Source: PALSA-911 sp963839645 (GTDB lineage: Bacteria; Pseudomonadota; Alphaproteobacteria; Acetobacterales; Acetobacteraceae). Taken from it: a stretch of DNA of 64,000 nt. Location: the NCBI GenBank assembly GCA_963839645.1, contig CAWIVZ010000008.1:1240001-1304000 (forward strand). Direction: 5' to 3'. Below the pieces are notes generated by a model, which saw nothing but the letters and a program-made list of their open reading frames with translations, was not told the origin of the DNA and ran no database searches. Positions within the stretch are counted from its first letter, which is position 1, and each line of letters starts with the position of its first letter. Of this stretch, positions 34,628 to 45,525 are shown piece after piece. The translations under genes were made by a program, and so were the position numbers.

Positions 34628-36903
34628 TCATCGCCCGCCGGCCGCGGCCAGCGCCGACAATGCGCTCAGGTTCACGATCCCCCGCGCCGTCACGCTCGGC
34701 ACCAGCACGTGGATCGGCTTGCTCATCCCCAGCAGCATCGGCCCCACCGGCAGGCCGTCCGCCGCGGCCTTCAGCAGGTTGAACGAGATATTCGCCGCAT
34801 CCATCGTCGGCATGATCAGCAGATTGGCGGTGCCCTTCAGCCGGCTATCCGGCACCGCCCGATCGCGGATCGCCTCCGACAGCGCCATGTCGGCATGCAT
34901 CTCGCCGTCGATCTCCAACTGCGGTGCGCGGGTGCGGATCATCTGCAACGCCCGGCGCATCTTGCGCGCGCTGTCGCTGTCGATGCCCCGAACGCCGAGT
35001 GCGACAGCAGCGCCACCTTCGGCACGATGCCGAAATCACGCACCGCATCGGCCGCCAGCAAGGTCATTTCGGTGATCTGCACATCGGTCGGATCGGTCAC
35101 CATGTGCGTGTCGGCGATGAACAGCGCGCCGTTCGCCAGGATCAGGCAGGACAGCGCGAAAATCCGGTCCACGCCCGCGCGCCGGGGAATGATCGGCAGC
35201 ACATACTGGATCTGCCGCCACCAATTGCCGGACCCGCCGACGATCGCCGCATCCGCCAGCCCGCCATGCAGCAGCATCGCCGCGGCCACCGAGCTGCGCG
35301 TGCGCATCCGCCGCGCCGCCGCTTCCGGCGGCACCCCGCGCCTGCCGGCCAGCAACTGGTAATCCTTGATCAGCGGGGCGAACACCGCGTCGTCCTGCTC
35401 GGGGTCCAGCACCCGCACGCTCTCGTCCAGATCCATCCGCAGGCCCATCTCGCGGATCCGCCGCTCGATCACCGCCCGCCTGCCCAGCAGGATCGGCTCG
35501 GCGATCGCATCGTCGATCAGCGTCTGCACCGCGCGCAGCACCCGCTCGTCCTCGCCCTCGCCGTAGACGATCCGCCGGGGCGATTTCTTCGCCGCCTCGA
35601 ACACCGGGCGCATCAGCTGGCCGGAGCGGAACACGAAGCGCTCCAGCTCCCGCCGATACGCCTCGAAATCCTTCACCGGCCGCCGAGCCACCCCGCTCGC
35701 CATCGCTGCCCGCGCCACGGCCGGCGCGATCTCCAGGATCAGGCGCGGATCGAACGGCTTCGGAATGATGTAGTCGCGCCCGAACACCGGCGCCGCGCCG
35801 CCATAGGCCGCCGCCACCACCTCGCTCGCCTCCACCCGCGCCAGCGCCGCGATCGCCTCCACCGCGGCGATCTTCATCTCCTCGTTGATCGTCGTCGCGC
35901 CCGCATCCAGCGCGCCGCGGAAAATGAACGGGAAGCACAGCACGTTGTTGACCTGATTTGCGTAGTCCGACCGCCCGGTCGCCACGATCGCATCGGGCCT
36001 GGCCGCCCGCACCGCCTCCGGCAGGATCTCCGGCTCGGGATTGGCCAGCGCCAGGATCAGCGGCTTGTCCGCAAGCAAGCCCAGCCATTCCGCCTTCAGC
36101 ACCCGCGGCGCGGAAAGCCCCAGGAAAACGTCCTTGCCCGCCAGCACATCCTTCAGCGTGCGCGCGTCGGTCACCTGGGCGTAGCGTTTGTGAGTTTCGT
36201 GCAGATGGTTGCGTCCGGCATGGATCACCCCGTCCACGTCCGTCAGCGTCACGTTGGCCGGCTTCAGTCCCATCGTCACCAGCAGATCCACGCACGCCAG
36301 CGCCGCGGCCCCGGCGCCGGAGGTCACCAGCTTCGCCTCCGCCAGCGTCTTGCCTTGCAGCAGCAGCCCGTTGCGCACCGCCGCCGCCACGATGATGGCA
36401 GTGCCGTGCTGGTCGTCATGGAATACCGGGATCTTCATCCGCGCCCGCAGCTCCGCCTCGATCGCGAAGCACTCCGGCGCCTTGATGTCCTCCAGGTTGA
36501 TCGCCCCGAACGTCGGCTCCAGCGCCGCCACCACGTCGCAGAACAGCTTCGGGTCGCTCGCGTCCACCTCGATGTCGAACACGTCGATCCCGGCGAACTT
36601 CTTGAACAGGACGGCCTTGCCCTCCATCACCGGCTTGCCGGCCAGGGCGCCGATATTGCCCAGCCCCAGCACGGCGGTGCCGTTGGAGATCACCGCGACC
36701 AGATTGCCGCGCGCGGTGTAGTCGTACGCCGCGTCCGGATCGGCGACGATCGCCTCGCACGCGGCGGCCACCCCGGGGGAATAGGCCAGCGCCAGATCCC
36801 GCTGCGTCGCCATCCGCTTCGTCGGCTCGATGGCGAGCTTCCCGGGCCGGGGATAGCGGTGATAATCCAGCGCCGCCTTACGGAAATCGTCATCCATCGC
36901 CAT
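34628..36903 (-). CDS. maeB: NADP-dependent malic enzyme with phosphotransacetylase-like domain (frameshifted near 34982)
   Basis: Corrected length 758 aa. It decarboxylates malate to pyruvate, giving NADPH. The malic domain (1-430) has KRMATQRDLALAYSPGVA, NLEDIKAPECFAIE, PVFHDDQHGTAIIVAAA and the nucleotide fold VTSGAGAAALACVDLL. The C-terminal PTA-like domain (430-758) has RIVYGEGEDERVLRA and LKGTANLLIMPTMDAANISFNL. It is usually regulatory. The last about 110 residues (SDSARKMRRALQMIRTRAPQ onward) lie in another frame after a missing base near 34982. It heads the run leading to the J-domain gene. Confidence 0.93.
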
Positions 36904-36925
36904 ATCGTCCCGGTAAGAAGGAAGG

Positions 36926-37106
36926 AAGGCCAGGGGCGCTGCCCCTGGACCCCGCTAAGGGCAAGCCCTTAGAACCCCATACTTGGTTTGGGAGTGCAAG
37001 GGGGGCCGACCACGACCAGGCAAGGTCCGTGTCGGCCCCCCTTGCACTCCCAAACAAATGGGATGTTTCCAAAGGCGAGCCTTTGGCGGGGGTCCAGCGA
37101 GCCCCG
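36926..37106. repeat. Nested-hairpin element, family B, copy 1
   Basis: Between the maeB start and tRNA-Leu. Hairpins are CCAGGGGC/GCCCCTGG (36930-36948) and CTAAGGGC/GCCCTTAG (36955-36972). A perfect 25-bp central inverted repeat follows (36986-37010 with 37031-37055, 20-nt loop), then CCAAAGGC/GCCTTTGG (37069-37086) and a degenerate GGGG/CCCC pair. The same element lies at 61592-61784 in the opposite orientation. The architecture parallels family A, but the central stem is unrelated in sequence. Confidence 0.85.
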
Positions 37107-37138
37107 GCCTTACTTGCTTTCTACCAGGGATATTTAAA

Positions 37139-37221
37139 TGCGGTCGAGAAAACTCGAACTTCCACAGGGTTTCCCCCACAAGCACCTCAAGCTTGCGCGT
37201 CTACCATTTCGCCACGACCGC
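37139..37221 (-). tRNA. tRNA-Leu (anticodon GAG)
   Basis: 83 nt. The acceptor stem GCGGTCG pairs with CGACCGC, and the D-arm is GCG-AAATGGTAGA-CGC. The anticodon stem CAAGC/GCTTG encloses the loop TTGAGGT, giving anticodon GAG, which reads CUC/CUU. The long variable arm (TGGGGGAAACCCTG) is the class II feature of tRNA-Leu. The T-arm loop is TTCGAGT, and the discriminator is A. CCA is not encoded. Confidence 0.96.
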
Positions 37222-37265
37222 ATAGTCCGGGCTTCAAGCCTGCCCAAGGCCGCGGGGTATAGCCG

Positions 37266-38000
37266 ATGAATCCGCACTCTTCAATGACTGAAGATTCACC
37301 CGAATGGCACATCGCGGAAGGGCTCACCCCCTATCCCGAGGCCCTGGAGGCAATGGCGGCGCGTGTCGCGGAAATTCGCGCCGGCACCGCCGGGGAACGG
37401 GTCTGGCTGGTCGAGCACCCCCCGCTCTACACCGCCGGCACATCCGCAAAACCCGAGGAACTCCAGCAGCCCGGCCGCTTCCCCACCTTCGCCGCCGGCC
37501 GCGGCGGCCAATGGACCTATCACGGCCCCGGCCAGCGCACCGCCTATGTGATGCTGGACCTGAACAACCGCCACGGCAGCGTGCCGGCGCGCGACGTGCG
37601 CTGCTACGTGCACGGCCTGGAGGAATGGCTGATCCGCACCCTGGCCCGCTTCAACGTCCGTGGCGAACGCCGCGCGGGCCGCGTTGGCATCTGGGTCGCC
37701 GACCGCGCCACCGGCACCGAGGCCAAGATCGGCGCCATCGGCGTGCGCGTCACCCGCTGGGTCAGCTGGCACGGCGTCGCCCTGAACGTGGACCCGGACC
37801 TGTCCCATTTCACCGGCATCGTCCCCTGCGGCATCCGCGAACACGGCGTCACCAGCCTTCACAAACTCGGCATCCCCGTCACGATGGCCGAGGCCGACAT
37901 CGCGCTGCGCCAGGCCTGGGACGAGGTTTTCGGCCAATCTCCGGCCACAACACCGGCCGAAACCTGCCCTATTTCCGCCACGCCCATACAGGCCACATAG
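37266..38000 (+). CDS. lipB: Octanoyltransferase
   Basis: 244 aa. It moves octanoyl from ACP to the lipoyl domains of E2/GcvH. Motifs are VEHPPLYTAGTSAK, GRGGQWTYHGPGQRTAYVMLDL, catalytic Lys154 in TEAKIGAIGVRVTRWVSWHGVALNV, and catalytic Cys188 in GIVPCGIREHGVTSL. The start at 37266 follows the tRNA gene divergently; ATG 37284 is an alternative. The last about 15 residues are non-conserved. Confidence 0.95.
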   Translation: MNPHSSMTEDSPEWHIAEGLTPYPEALEAMAARVAEIRAGTAGERVWLVEHPPLYTAGTSAKPEELQQPGRFPTFAAGRGGQWTYHGPGQRTAYVMLDLNNRHGSVPARDVRCYVHGLEEWLIRTLARFNVRGERRAGRVGIWVADRATGTEAKIGAIGVRVTRWVSWHGVALNVDPDLSHFTGIVPCGIREHGVTSLHKLGIPVTMAEADIALRQAWDEVFGQSPATTPAETCPISATPIQAT

Positions 38001-38042
38001 GGCTCTGCCCAAATCGGGCACCCGGCCTAGCCTGCCCGGTCA

Positions 38043-38918
38043 ATGAACCTTGCCCCATCCCGGAGAGCCGTCATGTCGCGCACCCTGAGCGCCGCCATCC
38101 AGACCCTCGCCGCGGCCGCCCTGCTGGTGCTGGCCCAACCCGTCCTTACCCGGCCCGCTTTGGCCCAGTCCGAGCAGCAGGCGCTGGTCGACCGCGCCAC
38201 CCTCGCGGTGCAGGAAATCGTCGGCCCCGCCGATGCCAAGGACCCGAAAAGCCAGCTGCGCCAGGCCCGCGCCGTGCTCATTTGCCCGCGCGTCTTCAAG
38301 GTCAGCTTCTTCCTCGGCGGCGAGGGCGGCGGTTGCGTGCTGGTCGCGCGCGACGGCGCCGGTTCCTGGTCCTATCCGTCGTTCTACGGCATCACCAGCG
38401 GCAGCCTCGGCCTGCAGATCGGCGTCCAGGACAGCGAATTCATGATGATGGTGCTGACCGAGAAAGGCCTGAACGCCGTGCTCGACAGCCAGTTCAAGCT
38501 CGGCGGCGACGTCTCGATCGCGGTCGCCGACCTGGGCGCCGGGTTGGAAGGCTCCACCACCGCCGCCGTCGGCGCCGACATCGTCGCCTTCTCGAAAACC
38601 CGCGGCCTGTTCGCCGGTGTTTCCCTGCAGGGCAGCCTGATGTCGGTGCGCAGCGACTGGAACCAGGCCTATTACGGCAAGCCGATGGGATCGCGGGAGA
38701 TCGTCATCGGCATGCAGGGCGTCAATCACGGCGCCGACCCGCTGCGCGAGGTGCTCACCCGCGTCGCCGGGGCGCCGGCGGGTCAGCCCATGTCCCAGCC
38801 GGCAGGCCAGCCCGAACCGCTCGCCCCCCTGCCCGCCAAGCAAGGCGCGGTGCAGCAACAGAACCTGCCGCCCCCCAACGCCGCGCCGCAAACGCTTCAG
38901 CTGCCCAAGAAGCCGTAA
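38043..38918 (+). CDS. Exported lipid-binding SYLF-domain protein (Ysc84 type)
   Basis: 291 aa. The signal peptide (about 1-41) ends PALAQ; an internal start at 38073 (MSRTLSAAIQ) is equally good. The SYLF core has ARAVLICPRVFKVSFFLGGEGGGCVLVARDG, WSYPSFYGITSGSLGLQIGVQDSEFMMMVL and the late TRGLFAGVSLQGSLMSV. A Pro/Gln-rich tail follows residue 240. Family members bind phosphoinositides or phospholipids; the bacterial role is unclear. It begins 42 bp after lipB. Confidence 0.88.
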   Translation: MNLAPSRRAVMSRTLSAAIQTLAAAALLVLAQPVLTRPALAQSEQQALVDRATLAVQEIVGPADAKDPKSQLRQARAVLICPRVFKVSFFLGGEGGGCVLVARDGAGSWSYPSFYGITSGSLGLQIGVQDSEFMMMVLTEKGLNAVLDSQFKLGGDVSIAVADLGAGLEGSTTAAVGADIVAFSKTRGLFAGVSLQGSLMSVRSDWNQAYYGKPMGSREIVIGMQGVNHGADPLREVLTRVAGAPAGQPMSQPAGQPEPLAPLPAKQGAVQQQNLPPPNAAPQTLQLPKKP

Positions 38919-38986
38919 AGCCAAAGCCGCAAAGCTTCCGTCGCCAAAGCTTTCGTCCTTGGCCGGCGCGGCCTAATCTGCCGCGC

Positions 38987-39523
38987 ATGACCGACCCGGC
39001 GCCGTTCTGGAAGACCAAGACCCTGTCGCAAATGACCCGCGACGAGTGGGAATCCCTCTGCGACGGCTGCGGCCGCTGCTGCCTGCACAAGCTGCGCTTC
39101 GAGGACACCGGCGACCTCGCCTACACCAACGTCGCCTGCCGGCTGCTCAACCTGACCACGACGCAATGCAGCGACTACCCCAACCGCCGCCGCAAGGTGC
39201 CCGACTGCGTCAACCTGACCCCGCAAACGCTCCTCGAAATCGACTGGCTGCCGCCCAGCTGCGCCTACCGCCGGCTGGAGGAAGGCAAGGATCTCGCCTG
39301 GTGGCACCCGCTGGTCTCCGGCGATCCCAACACCGTGCACACCTCCGGCGTCTCGGTCAGCGGCCGCGCCGTGGACGAACGCAAGGCCGGCCCGCTCGAG
39401 CACCACATCGTGGACTGGCCCGGCAAGATGCCAAAGGCTAAACAACCAGCCGCGAAGAAATCCCACCGCCGGCCCGGCGCGGCCGCCGTCCACACATCCC
39501 CGAAGGAGACGCCCGAATGTTGA
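38987..39523 (+). CDS. UPF0260/YcgN cysteine-cluster protein
   Basis: 178 aa from MTDPAPFWKTKTLSQMTRDEWESLCDGCGRCCLHKL. The CxxCxxCC cluster with later Cys residues (VACRLLN, CSDYPNRRRKVPDCV) is the YkgJ/UPF0260 metal-chelating pattern, with DWLPPSCAYRRLEEGKDLAWWHPLVSGD conserved after it. The role is probably iron or zinc binding; unproven. Its 3' end overlaps the next gene by 7 bp. The last 25 residues look non-conserved. Confidence 0.88.
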   Translation: MTDPAPFWKTKTLSQMTRDEWESLCDGCGRCCLHKLRFEDTGDLAYTNVACRLLNLTTTQCSDYPNRRRKVPDCVNLTPQTLLEIDWLPPSCAYRRLEEGKDLAWWHPLVSGDPNTVHTSGVSVSGRAVDERKAGPLEHHIVDWPGKMPKAKQPAAKKSHRRPGAAAVHTSPKETPEC

Positions 39524-40440
39524 AGAATGCCCTCTATGGCGGCGTCAACGCCGCGGTCCTCAGCGCCATGCGCGCCGACTTCTCCATCGACATCGACCGC
39601 ATGGCCGCGCATTGCCGCTGGCTGCTGGCCAATGGCTGCAACGGCCTCGGGATCCTCGGCACCACCGGCGAAGCCAACTCCATCGGCATCGACGAACGCA
39701 TCGAGGTCATGCAAGGCCTGGTCGAACGCGGCATCCCCGCCGCCAAACTATTGCCCGGCACCGGCACGCCCGCGCTGACCGACACCGTCAAGCTCACCCG
39801 CGCCGCGGCGAAACTCGGCTGCCCCGGCGCGCTGTTGCTGCCGCCGTTCTTCTACAAGAACCCGTCCGACGATGGCCTGTTCGCCTATTTCTCCGAGGTC
39901 GCCCAGCGCGTCGGCGGCGATAACATCAAGATTTTCCTCTATCATTTCCCCGCCCAGTCCGCCGTGCCCTTCGGCATCGACCTGATCGGCCGCCTGCTTG
40001 CCGCGTACCCGACCCTGTTCAAGGGCATCAAGGACAGCAGCGGCGACTGGAACAACACGCGCGGCTACGCCGACCATTTCGCCAAGGACGGCTTCGAGGT
40101 CTATGCCGGCGATGACAGCCTGCTGCGGAACCTGCTCGCCGCCGACGGCGCCGGCTGCATCACCGCCGCCTCCAACGTGAACTGCGCCATCGGCGCCCAG
40201 GTCTACGCCAACTGGGACAACGCCACGGGCGAAGCGGCGCAGGTCACCCTCACCGCCACCCGCAAGGCCGTCACCACCGTGCCGCTGATCCCCGGCCTGA
40301 AGGCGCTGAAGGCCCGCCATACGGGCGACGCCAGCTGGCTCAACATCCGCCCGCCGCACATGCGGCTGACCGCCGAGCAGGAAGCCAAGCTGTTCGCCGC
40401 GTTCGACGCCTCCGGCGTGCAGTTGGCCAAGGCCGCCTGA
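39517..40440 (+). CDS. Dihydrodipicolinate synthase-family aldolase
   Basis: 307 aa TIM-barrel. GLGILGTTGEANSIGIDER is the substrate-carboxylate loop, the catalytic Tyr is in FLYHFPAQSAVPF, and the Schiff-base Lys is in LFKGIKDSSGDW. The sequence departs from true DapA (no lysine-pathway neighbours), so another pyruvate-dependent aldolase or lyase, for example for a sugar acid, is possible. It overlaps the YcgN-like gene by 7 bp. Confidence 0.85.
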   Translation: MLKNALYGGVNAAVLSAMRADFSIDIDRMAAHCRWLLANGCNGLGILGTTGEANSIGIDERIEVMQGLVERGIPAAKLLPGTGTPALTDTVKLTRAAAKLGCPGALLLPPFFYKNPSDDGLFAYFSEVAQRVGGDNIKIFLYHFPAQSAVPFGIDLIGRLLAAYPTLFKGIKDSSGDWNNTRGYADHFAKDGFEVYAGDDSLLRNLLAADGAGCITAASNVNCAIGAQVYANWDNATGEAAQVTLTATRKAVTTVPLIPGLKALKARHTGDASWLNIRPPHMRLTAEQEAKLFAAFDASGVQLAKAA

Positions 40441-40490
40441 AGCGGAATTTCCTTTGACGAATCGGGCCCGGCGGCGCTTCAGCTAACGCG

Positions 40491-41192
40491 ATGGACGCGC
40501 CGCCGCCCGAACTGCTCGAACTGCCCGGCGGCCTTGCCGTCGTGGAATGGCGCCGCAGCGCCCGCGCCCAGCGGGTCAGCCTGCGCATAGACCCGCGCGG
40601 CGGCGCCATCGTCGTCACCCTGCCGATGCGCGCCAGCCGCCGCGCCGGCATGGCGCTGCTGATGAACCACCAGGACTGGATCGCCGATCGCCTCGCCGCC
40701 CTGCCGGATGCCGTCCGCTTCACCGACGGCGCCATCATTCCCATCGCCGGCCAGCCGCACCGCATCCGCCACGCCCCGACCGCCCGCGGCGGCGCCTTCC
40801 TGCAGGACGGCGAGCTGATCGTCACCGGCGCGGCCGAGTTCCTCCGCCGCCGCACCCACGATTTCCTGCGCCAGGAAGCCGCCAGGCGCCTCGCCGCCCT
40901 GGTCGCGGAAAAATCCGCCCTGGCCGCCCTTCACCCCAAACGCATCACCGTCAAGGACACCAAATCCCGCTGGGGCAGCTGCGCCGCCGACGGCTCGCTG
41001 TCCTTCAGCTGGCGCCTGGTCATGGCCCCGCCCTTTGCCCAGGACTACGTCGCCGCCCACGAAGTGGCCCACCTCCGCCACATGAACCACGGCCCCAGGT
41101 TCTGGGCGCTCGTGGACCAGCTGACGCCACACAAAATCCCCGCCATCCAATGGCTCCACAGCGAGGCGCCGCGACTGCTGCGCATCGGCTGA
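40491..41192 (+). CDS. YgjP/DUF45-like zinc metallopeptidase
   Basis: 233 aa. The zinc-binding helix is YVAAHEVAHLRHMNHGPRFWALV (HExxH plus downstream His), preceded by KDTKSRWGSCAADGSLSFSWRLVMAP, the family signature. The N-terminal beta part (SARAQRVSLRIDPRGGAIVVTLP) is also typical. Predicted cytosolic wss/SprT-like protease of unknown substrate. Transcribed with the DapA-like gene, 50 bp apart. Confidence 0.9.
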   Translation: MDAPPPELLELPGGLAVVEWRRSARAQRVSLRIDPRGGAIVVTLPMRASRRAGMALLMNHQDWIADRLAALPDAVRFTDGAIIPIAGQPHRIRHAPTARGGAFLQDGELIVTGAAEFLRRRTHDFLRQEAARRLAALVAEKSALAALHPKRITVKDTKSRWGSCAADGSLSFSWRLVMAPPFAQDYVAAHEVAHLRHMNHGPRFWALVDQLTPHKIPAIQWLHSEAPRLLRIG

Positions 41193-41317
41193 TACGGGCC
41201 GATTGGCGACCACCCGCCGCGGGGTAAACCAAGTTGCTTCGGCTCGTGGGAAGTGGCAGCCTTCCCGCCAGAAAAGGCGCCGCGCGAATGACGGCGGCCC
41301 GCACGAGGAAACCCAGC

Positions 41318-42601
41318 ATGACCCCGATCAGCCGCCGATCCCTTCTCGCCGCCTCCGGGACCGCCCTCCTGTCGCAAGCGGCACCTCGCCTGGCGCGCGC
41401 GGAGGGCAAGCCGCGGGTGACCGTGATCACCCAGTGGAGCGCGGGCAGCGACGGCGCGGCGATCACCGCGCTCGGCGACCTGTTCACCAAGGCTGGCGGC
41501 GACTGGCAGCACAACCCCGTGCCCGGCTTCACCACGGACATGATGAACAAGCTGCGCGCGCAGATCCTCTCGGGCGATCCGCCGGCGGTCAGCCAGCTGA
41601 AGGGGCCGGAGATCGCCGCCTGGTCGAAGATCGCGCCGACCCTGAACCTGGACGCCGATGTGGCGGCTGCCGGCTACGAGAAGGTCGTGGCGCCCGAACT
41701 GATCAAGCTGCACAAGCCGTTCGGCCACTGGATCTCGCTGCCGCTGCAGGTCTACCGCATCAACTCGATCTGGATCAGCAAGAAGGCCGCCGACAAGGTG
41801 GGGGTGACCGCGCTGCCGAAGACCTGGGCCGAGTACAACGCCATCGGCGAGACGATGGCCAAGGCCGGCATCCAGCCCGTCGCCAACGGCGGCACCAAAT
41901 GGGACAACGGCATGATCTGGGAGATCGCGCTCAGCGGCATCTCGCCGGCCGCCTACCGAAAGGCCGTGATGGAACTGGATGCCGCCACCCTGCGCGGCCC
42001 GGAAGTGCTGGCCGCCTTCGAGCAGACCCGCAAAATGAGCCTCTGGATGGACCCCAACACCGCCAGCCAGCACTACTCCACCTTCATCCCCAAGTTCATG
42101 AAGGGCGATGCCGGCATGCTGCTGATGGGCGGCTGGGTGCAAGGCGTCTACAAGAAGGCCGGCTACCAGTACAGCGACTACATGACCGGCCCGGCGCCGC
42201 AGGACAACGGCAAGCCGGCCTTCGACCTCAACGCCGACGCCTTCATCTTCTGGCAGCGCAAGGAACCCGAGTTCACCGCCGGGCAGCATCTGCTCGCCAA
42301 GCTGGTGATGGAGAAGGACACCCAGAAGATGTATTCGGGCATCACCGGCTCGCTGCCGGTGCGCACCGACATGGACCTGTCCGACCCAACCTTCTCCGAT
42401 GCCCAGCGCGAGGCGTCGGCCAGCCTCGGCGCGGCGGTGAAGGGCGACCAGGCGGTGCTGAGCCTGGCCCACAACATGGCCCAGCCGAACCAGATCACCG
42501 CGGCGATGCTCGACGTGCTGACCGAGTTCGTCACCGACCACTCGATCACGCCGCAGAAGGGCCAGGCCCGGCTCGCCGAGGCCGTCGACAACGTCCGCTA
42601 G
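41318..42601 (+). CDS. Sugar-type ABC transporter substrate-binding protein, Tat-exported
   Basis: 427 aa from MTPISRRSLLAASGTALLSQAAPRLARAEG; SRRSLLAA is a twin-arginine signal. ATG 41318 has GAGGA eight bases upstream; ATG 41288 is possible. The mature part is a cluster B/family 1 solute-binding protein (VTVITQWSAGSDGAAITAL, FTTDMMNKLRAQILSGDPPAV, KFMKGDAGMLLMGGWVQGVY), the group that binds oligosaccharides, sugars or glycerol-phosphate. First gene of a four-gene importer. Confidence 0.92.
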   Translation: MTPISRRSLLAASGTALLSQAAPRLARAEGKPRVTVITQWSAGSDGAAITALGDLFTKAGGDWQHNPVPGFTTDMMNKLRAQILSGDPPAVSQLKGPEIAAWSKIAPTLNLDADVAAAGYEKVVAPELIKLHKPFGHWISLPLQVYRINSIWISKKAADKVGVTALPKTWAEYNAIGETMAKAGIQPVANGGTKWDNGMIWEIALSGISPAAYRKAVMELDAATLRGPEVLAAFEQTRKMSLWMDPNTASQHYSTFIPKFMKGDAGMLLMGGWVQGVYKKAGYQYSDYMTGPAPQDNGKPAFDLNADAFIFWQRKEPEFTAGQHLLAKLVMEKDTQKMYSGITGSLPVRTDMDLSDPTFSDAQREASASLGAAVKGDQAVLSLAHNMAQPNQITAAMLDVLTEFVTDHSITPQKGQARLAEAVDNVR

Positions 42602-42616
42602 AGACCGCTTGGGTCG

Positions 42617-43514
42617 ATGACAGGGATGCGCCGGCGGCTGGAGGAGGTTCTGCCGCTCCTGGCCATCTGGGTACCGGTGCTGATCAGCATCGTCTATGTG
42701 GTGGGGTTCACGCTGTACACGGTGTGGATCTCCTTCACGCCATCCACCCTGGTGCCCGACTATGGCTGGGTGGGGCTGCGCAACTACTCGGCCATCCTGG
42801 CGACGCGGAACTGGCAGATCGCCGCCAACAACATGGTGGTCTACGGCTTCTGCTTCCTGGTGCTGACGACGGCGCTCGGCCTGTCGCTGGCGGTGCTGAT
42901 CGACCAGAAGCTGCGCGGCGAGAATTTGTTCCGCACCATCTTCCTGTATCCGCTGGCGGTTTCCTTCGTCGTCACCGGCGTCGTCTGGGGCTGGCTGCTC
43001 AATCCCGGCATCGGCATCCAGAAACTCGTGGTCGGGCTGGGCTGGACCGATTTTCGCTTCGACTGGCTGGTGGACCGCAACCGCGCGCTCTATTGCATCG
43101 TGCTGGCTGGCGCCTGGCAGGCCTCGGGCTTCGCCATGGCGCTGTTCCTGGCCGGGCTGCGCTCTGTCGATGCGCGACCTGATGAAGGCCGCGCAGATCG
43201 ACGGCGCGGGGCCGCTGCGCACCTATCGCCGGGTCATCCTGCCCAGCATCTGGCCGATCTTCATCGCGGTCTTCGTGATCCTGCTGCAATTCGCCATCAA
43301 GACCTTCGATCTCGCCATGGCACTGACCGGCGGCGGCCCGGGCAATGCCACGCTGCTGCCGTCGATCGTGGTCTACGACTTCATGTTCCAGCGCGGTCTG
43401 CTCGGACGCGGGTCGGCGGCGGCCGTCTTGTTGCTGCTGATGCTGCTGGCCGTGCTGCTGCCCTACGCCGTGTTCCGCCGCTGGCGGCACATCCGAAGCG
43501 CCCGCAATGCGTAA
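42617..43514 (+). CDS. ABC transporter permease, MalF/UgpA type (frameshifted near 43170)
   Basis: Corrected 298 aa, six TM helices: LPLLAIWVPVLISIVYVVGFTLYTVWISFTP through FLAGLRSVD in one frame. Then RDLMKAAQIDGAGPLRTYRRVILPSIWP, the EAA loop that docks on the ATPase, continues in the next frame to HIRSARNA. One extra base at about 43169-43172 causes the shift. Lies 15 bp after the binding-protein gene. Confidence 0.9.
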
Positions 43515-44349
43515 CGCCCGCGCCGCCGTTTATCTGCTCGTCACCTTGCTGACCGCAATCTATCTGCTGCCCCTGCTGGTGGTGGCGCTGAACTCGCTGC
43601 GCACCACGCAGGAGATCTTCGCCAACGGCATGATCGGCCTGCCGCGCGCGCTGGCCTTCGGCAATTTCGCCGATGCCTGGAGCGGCCTGTGCATCGCCGA
43701 GCACTGCACCGGCATCCGCTCCTACATGCTGAACTCCTTCCTGATGACGCTGCCCGCCACGATCCTCTCCACCTTCTTCGGCGCGCTGCTCGGCTACGCC
43801 ATCTCGCTGTGGCGCTTTCGCGGCGATCTGTGGGTGTTCGGCCTGATCACCATGGGCGTCTTCCTGCCCGAGCAGATGAAGCTGGTGCCCTGGGTGCTCG
43901 TGCTGCGCGATCTCGGCCTGTACAACAGCGTCGGCGGCCTGATCCTGATCCATGTGGTGCAGGGCATCAGCTTCACCACGCTGTTCTGCCGCAACTACTA
44001 CATCGGCATCCCGCAGGAACTGGTGAAGGCGGCCAGGATCGACGGCGCCGGTTTCTTCCGGATCTTCTGGCGCATCGTGCTGCCGCTCTCGCCGCCGATC
44101 CTGATCGTGACCATCATCTGGCAATTCACCGGCATCTGGAACGAATATCTCTACGGCGTCACCTTCGCCTCCGGCGAGCACCAGCCGGTGACGGCGGCCC
44201 TGATCGCGCTCGCCGTCACCGTTTCGGAGGCGCCGCAATACGGCGTGCAGAGTGCGGCGGTGCTGATCGCCGCCGCCCCCACGCTGTTCGTCTATCTGCT
44301 GGGCGGCAAGTATTTCATGCGCGGCCTTACCGCCGGCGCGGTCAAGTAG
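43507..44349 (+). CDS. ABC transporter permease, MalG/UgpE type
   Basis: 280 aa, six TM helices. The EAA motif is ELVKAARIDGAGFFRIFWRIVLPLSPP. NEYLYGVTFASGEHQPVTAAL is typical of carbohydrate importer permeases. It overlaps the preceding permease by 8 bp, which supports translational coupling and argues that the preceding gene is intact in the real genome. Confidence 0.93.
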   Translation: MRNARAAVYLLVTLLTAIYLLPLLVVALNSLRTTQEIFANGMIGLPRALAFGNFADAWSGLCIAEHCTGIRSYMLNSFLMTLPATILSTFFGALLGYAISLWRFRGDLWVFGLITMGVFLPEQMKLVPWVLVLRDLGLYNSVGGLILIHVVQGISFTTLFCRNYYIGIPQELVKAARIDGAGFFRIFWRIVLPLSPPILIVTIIWQFTGIWNEYLYGVTFASGEHQPVTAALIALAVTVSEAPQYGVQSAAVLIAAAPTLFVYLLGGKYFMRGLTAGAVK

Positions 44350-44358
44350 GACATTGCG

Positions 44359-45468
<1,110 letters not shown>

Positions 45469-45525
45469 ACGCCGCCGGCCGCACCGTTCCGCCCACTCCT
45501 GAGCGGAACGATGCGCCGGTCCGCT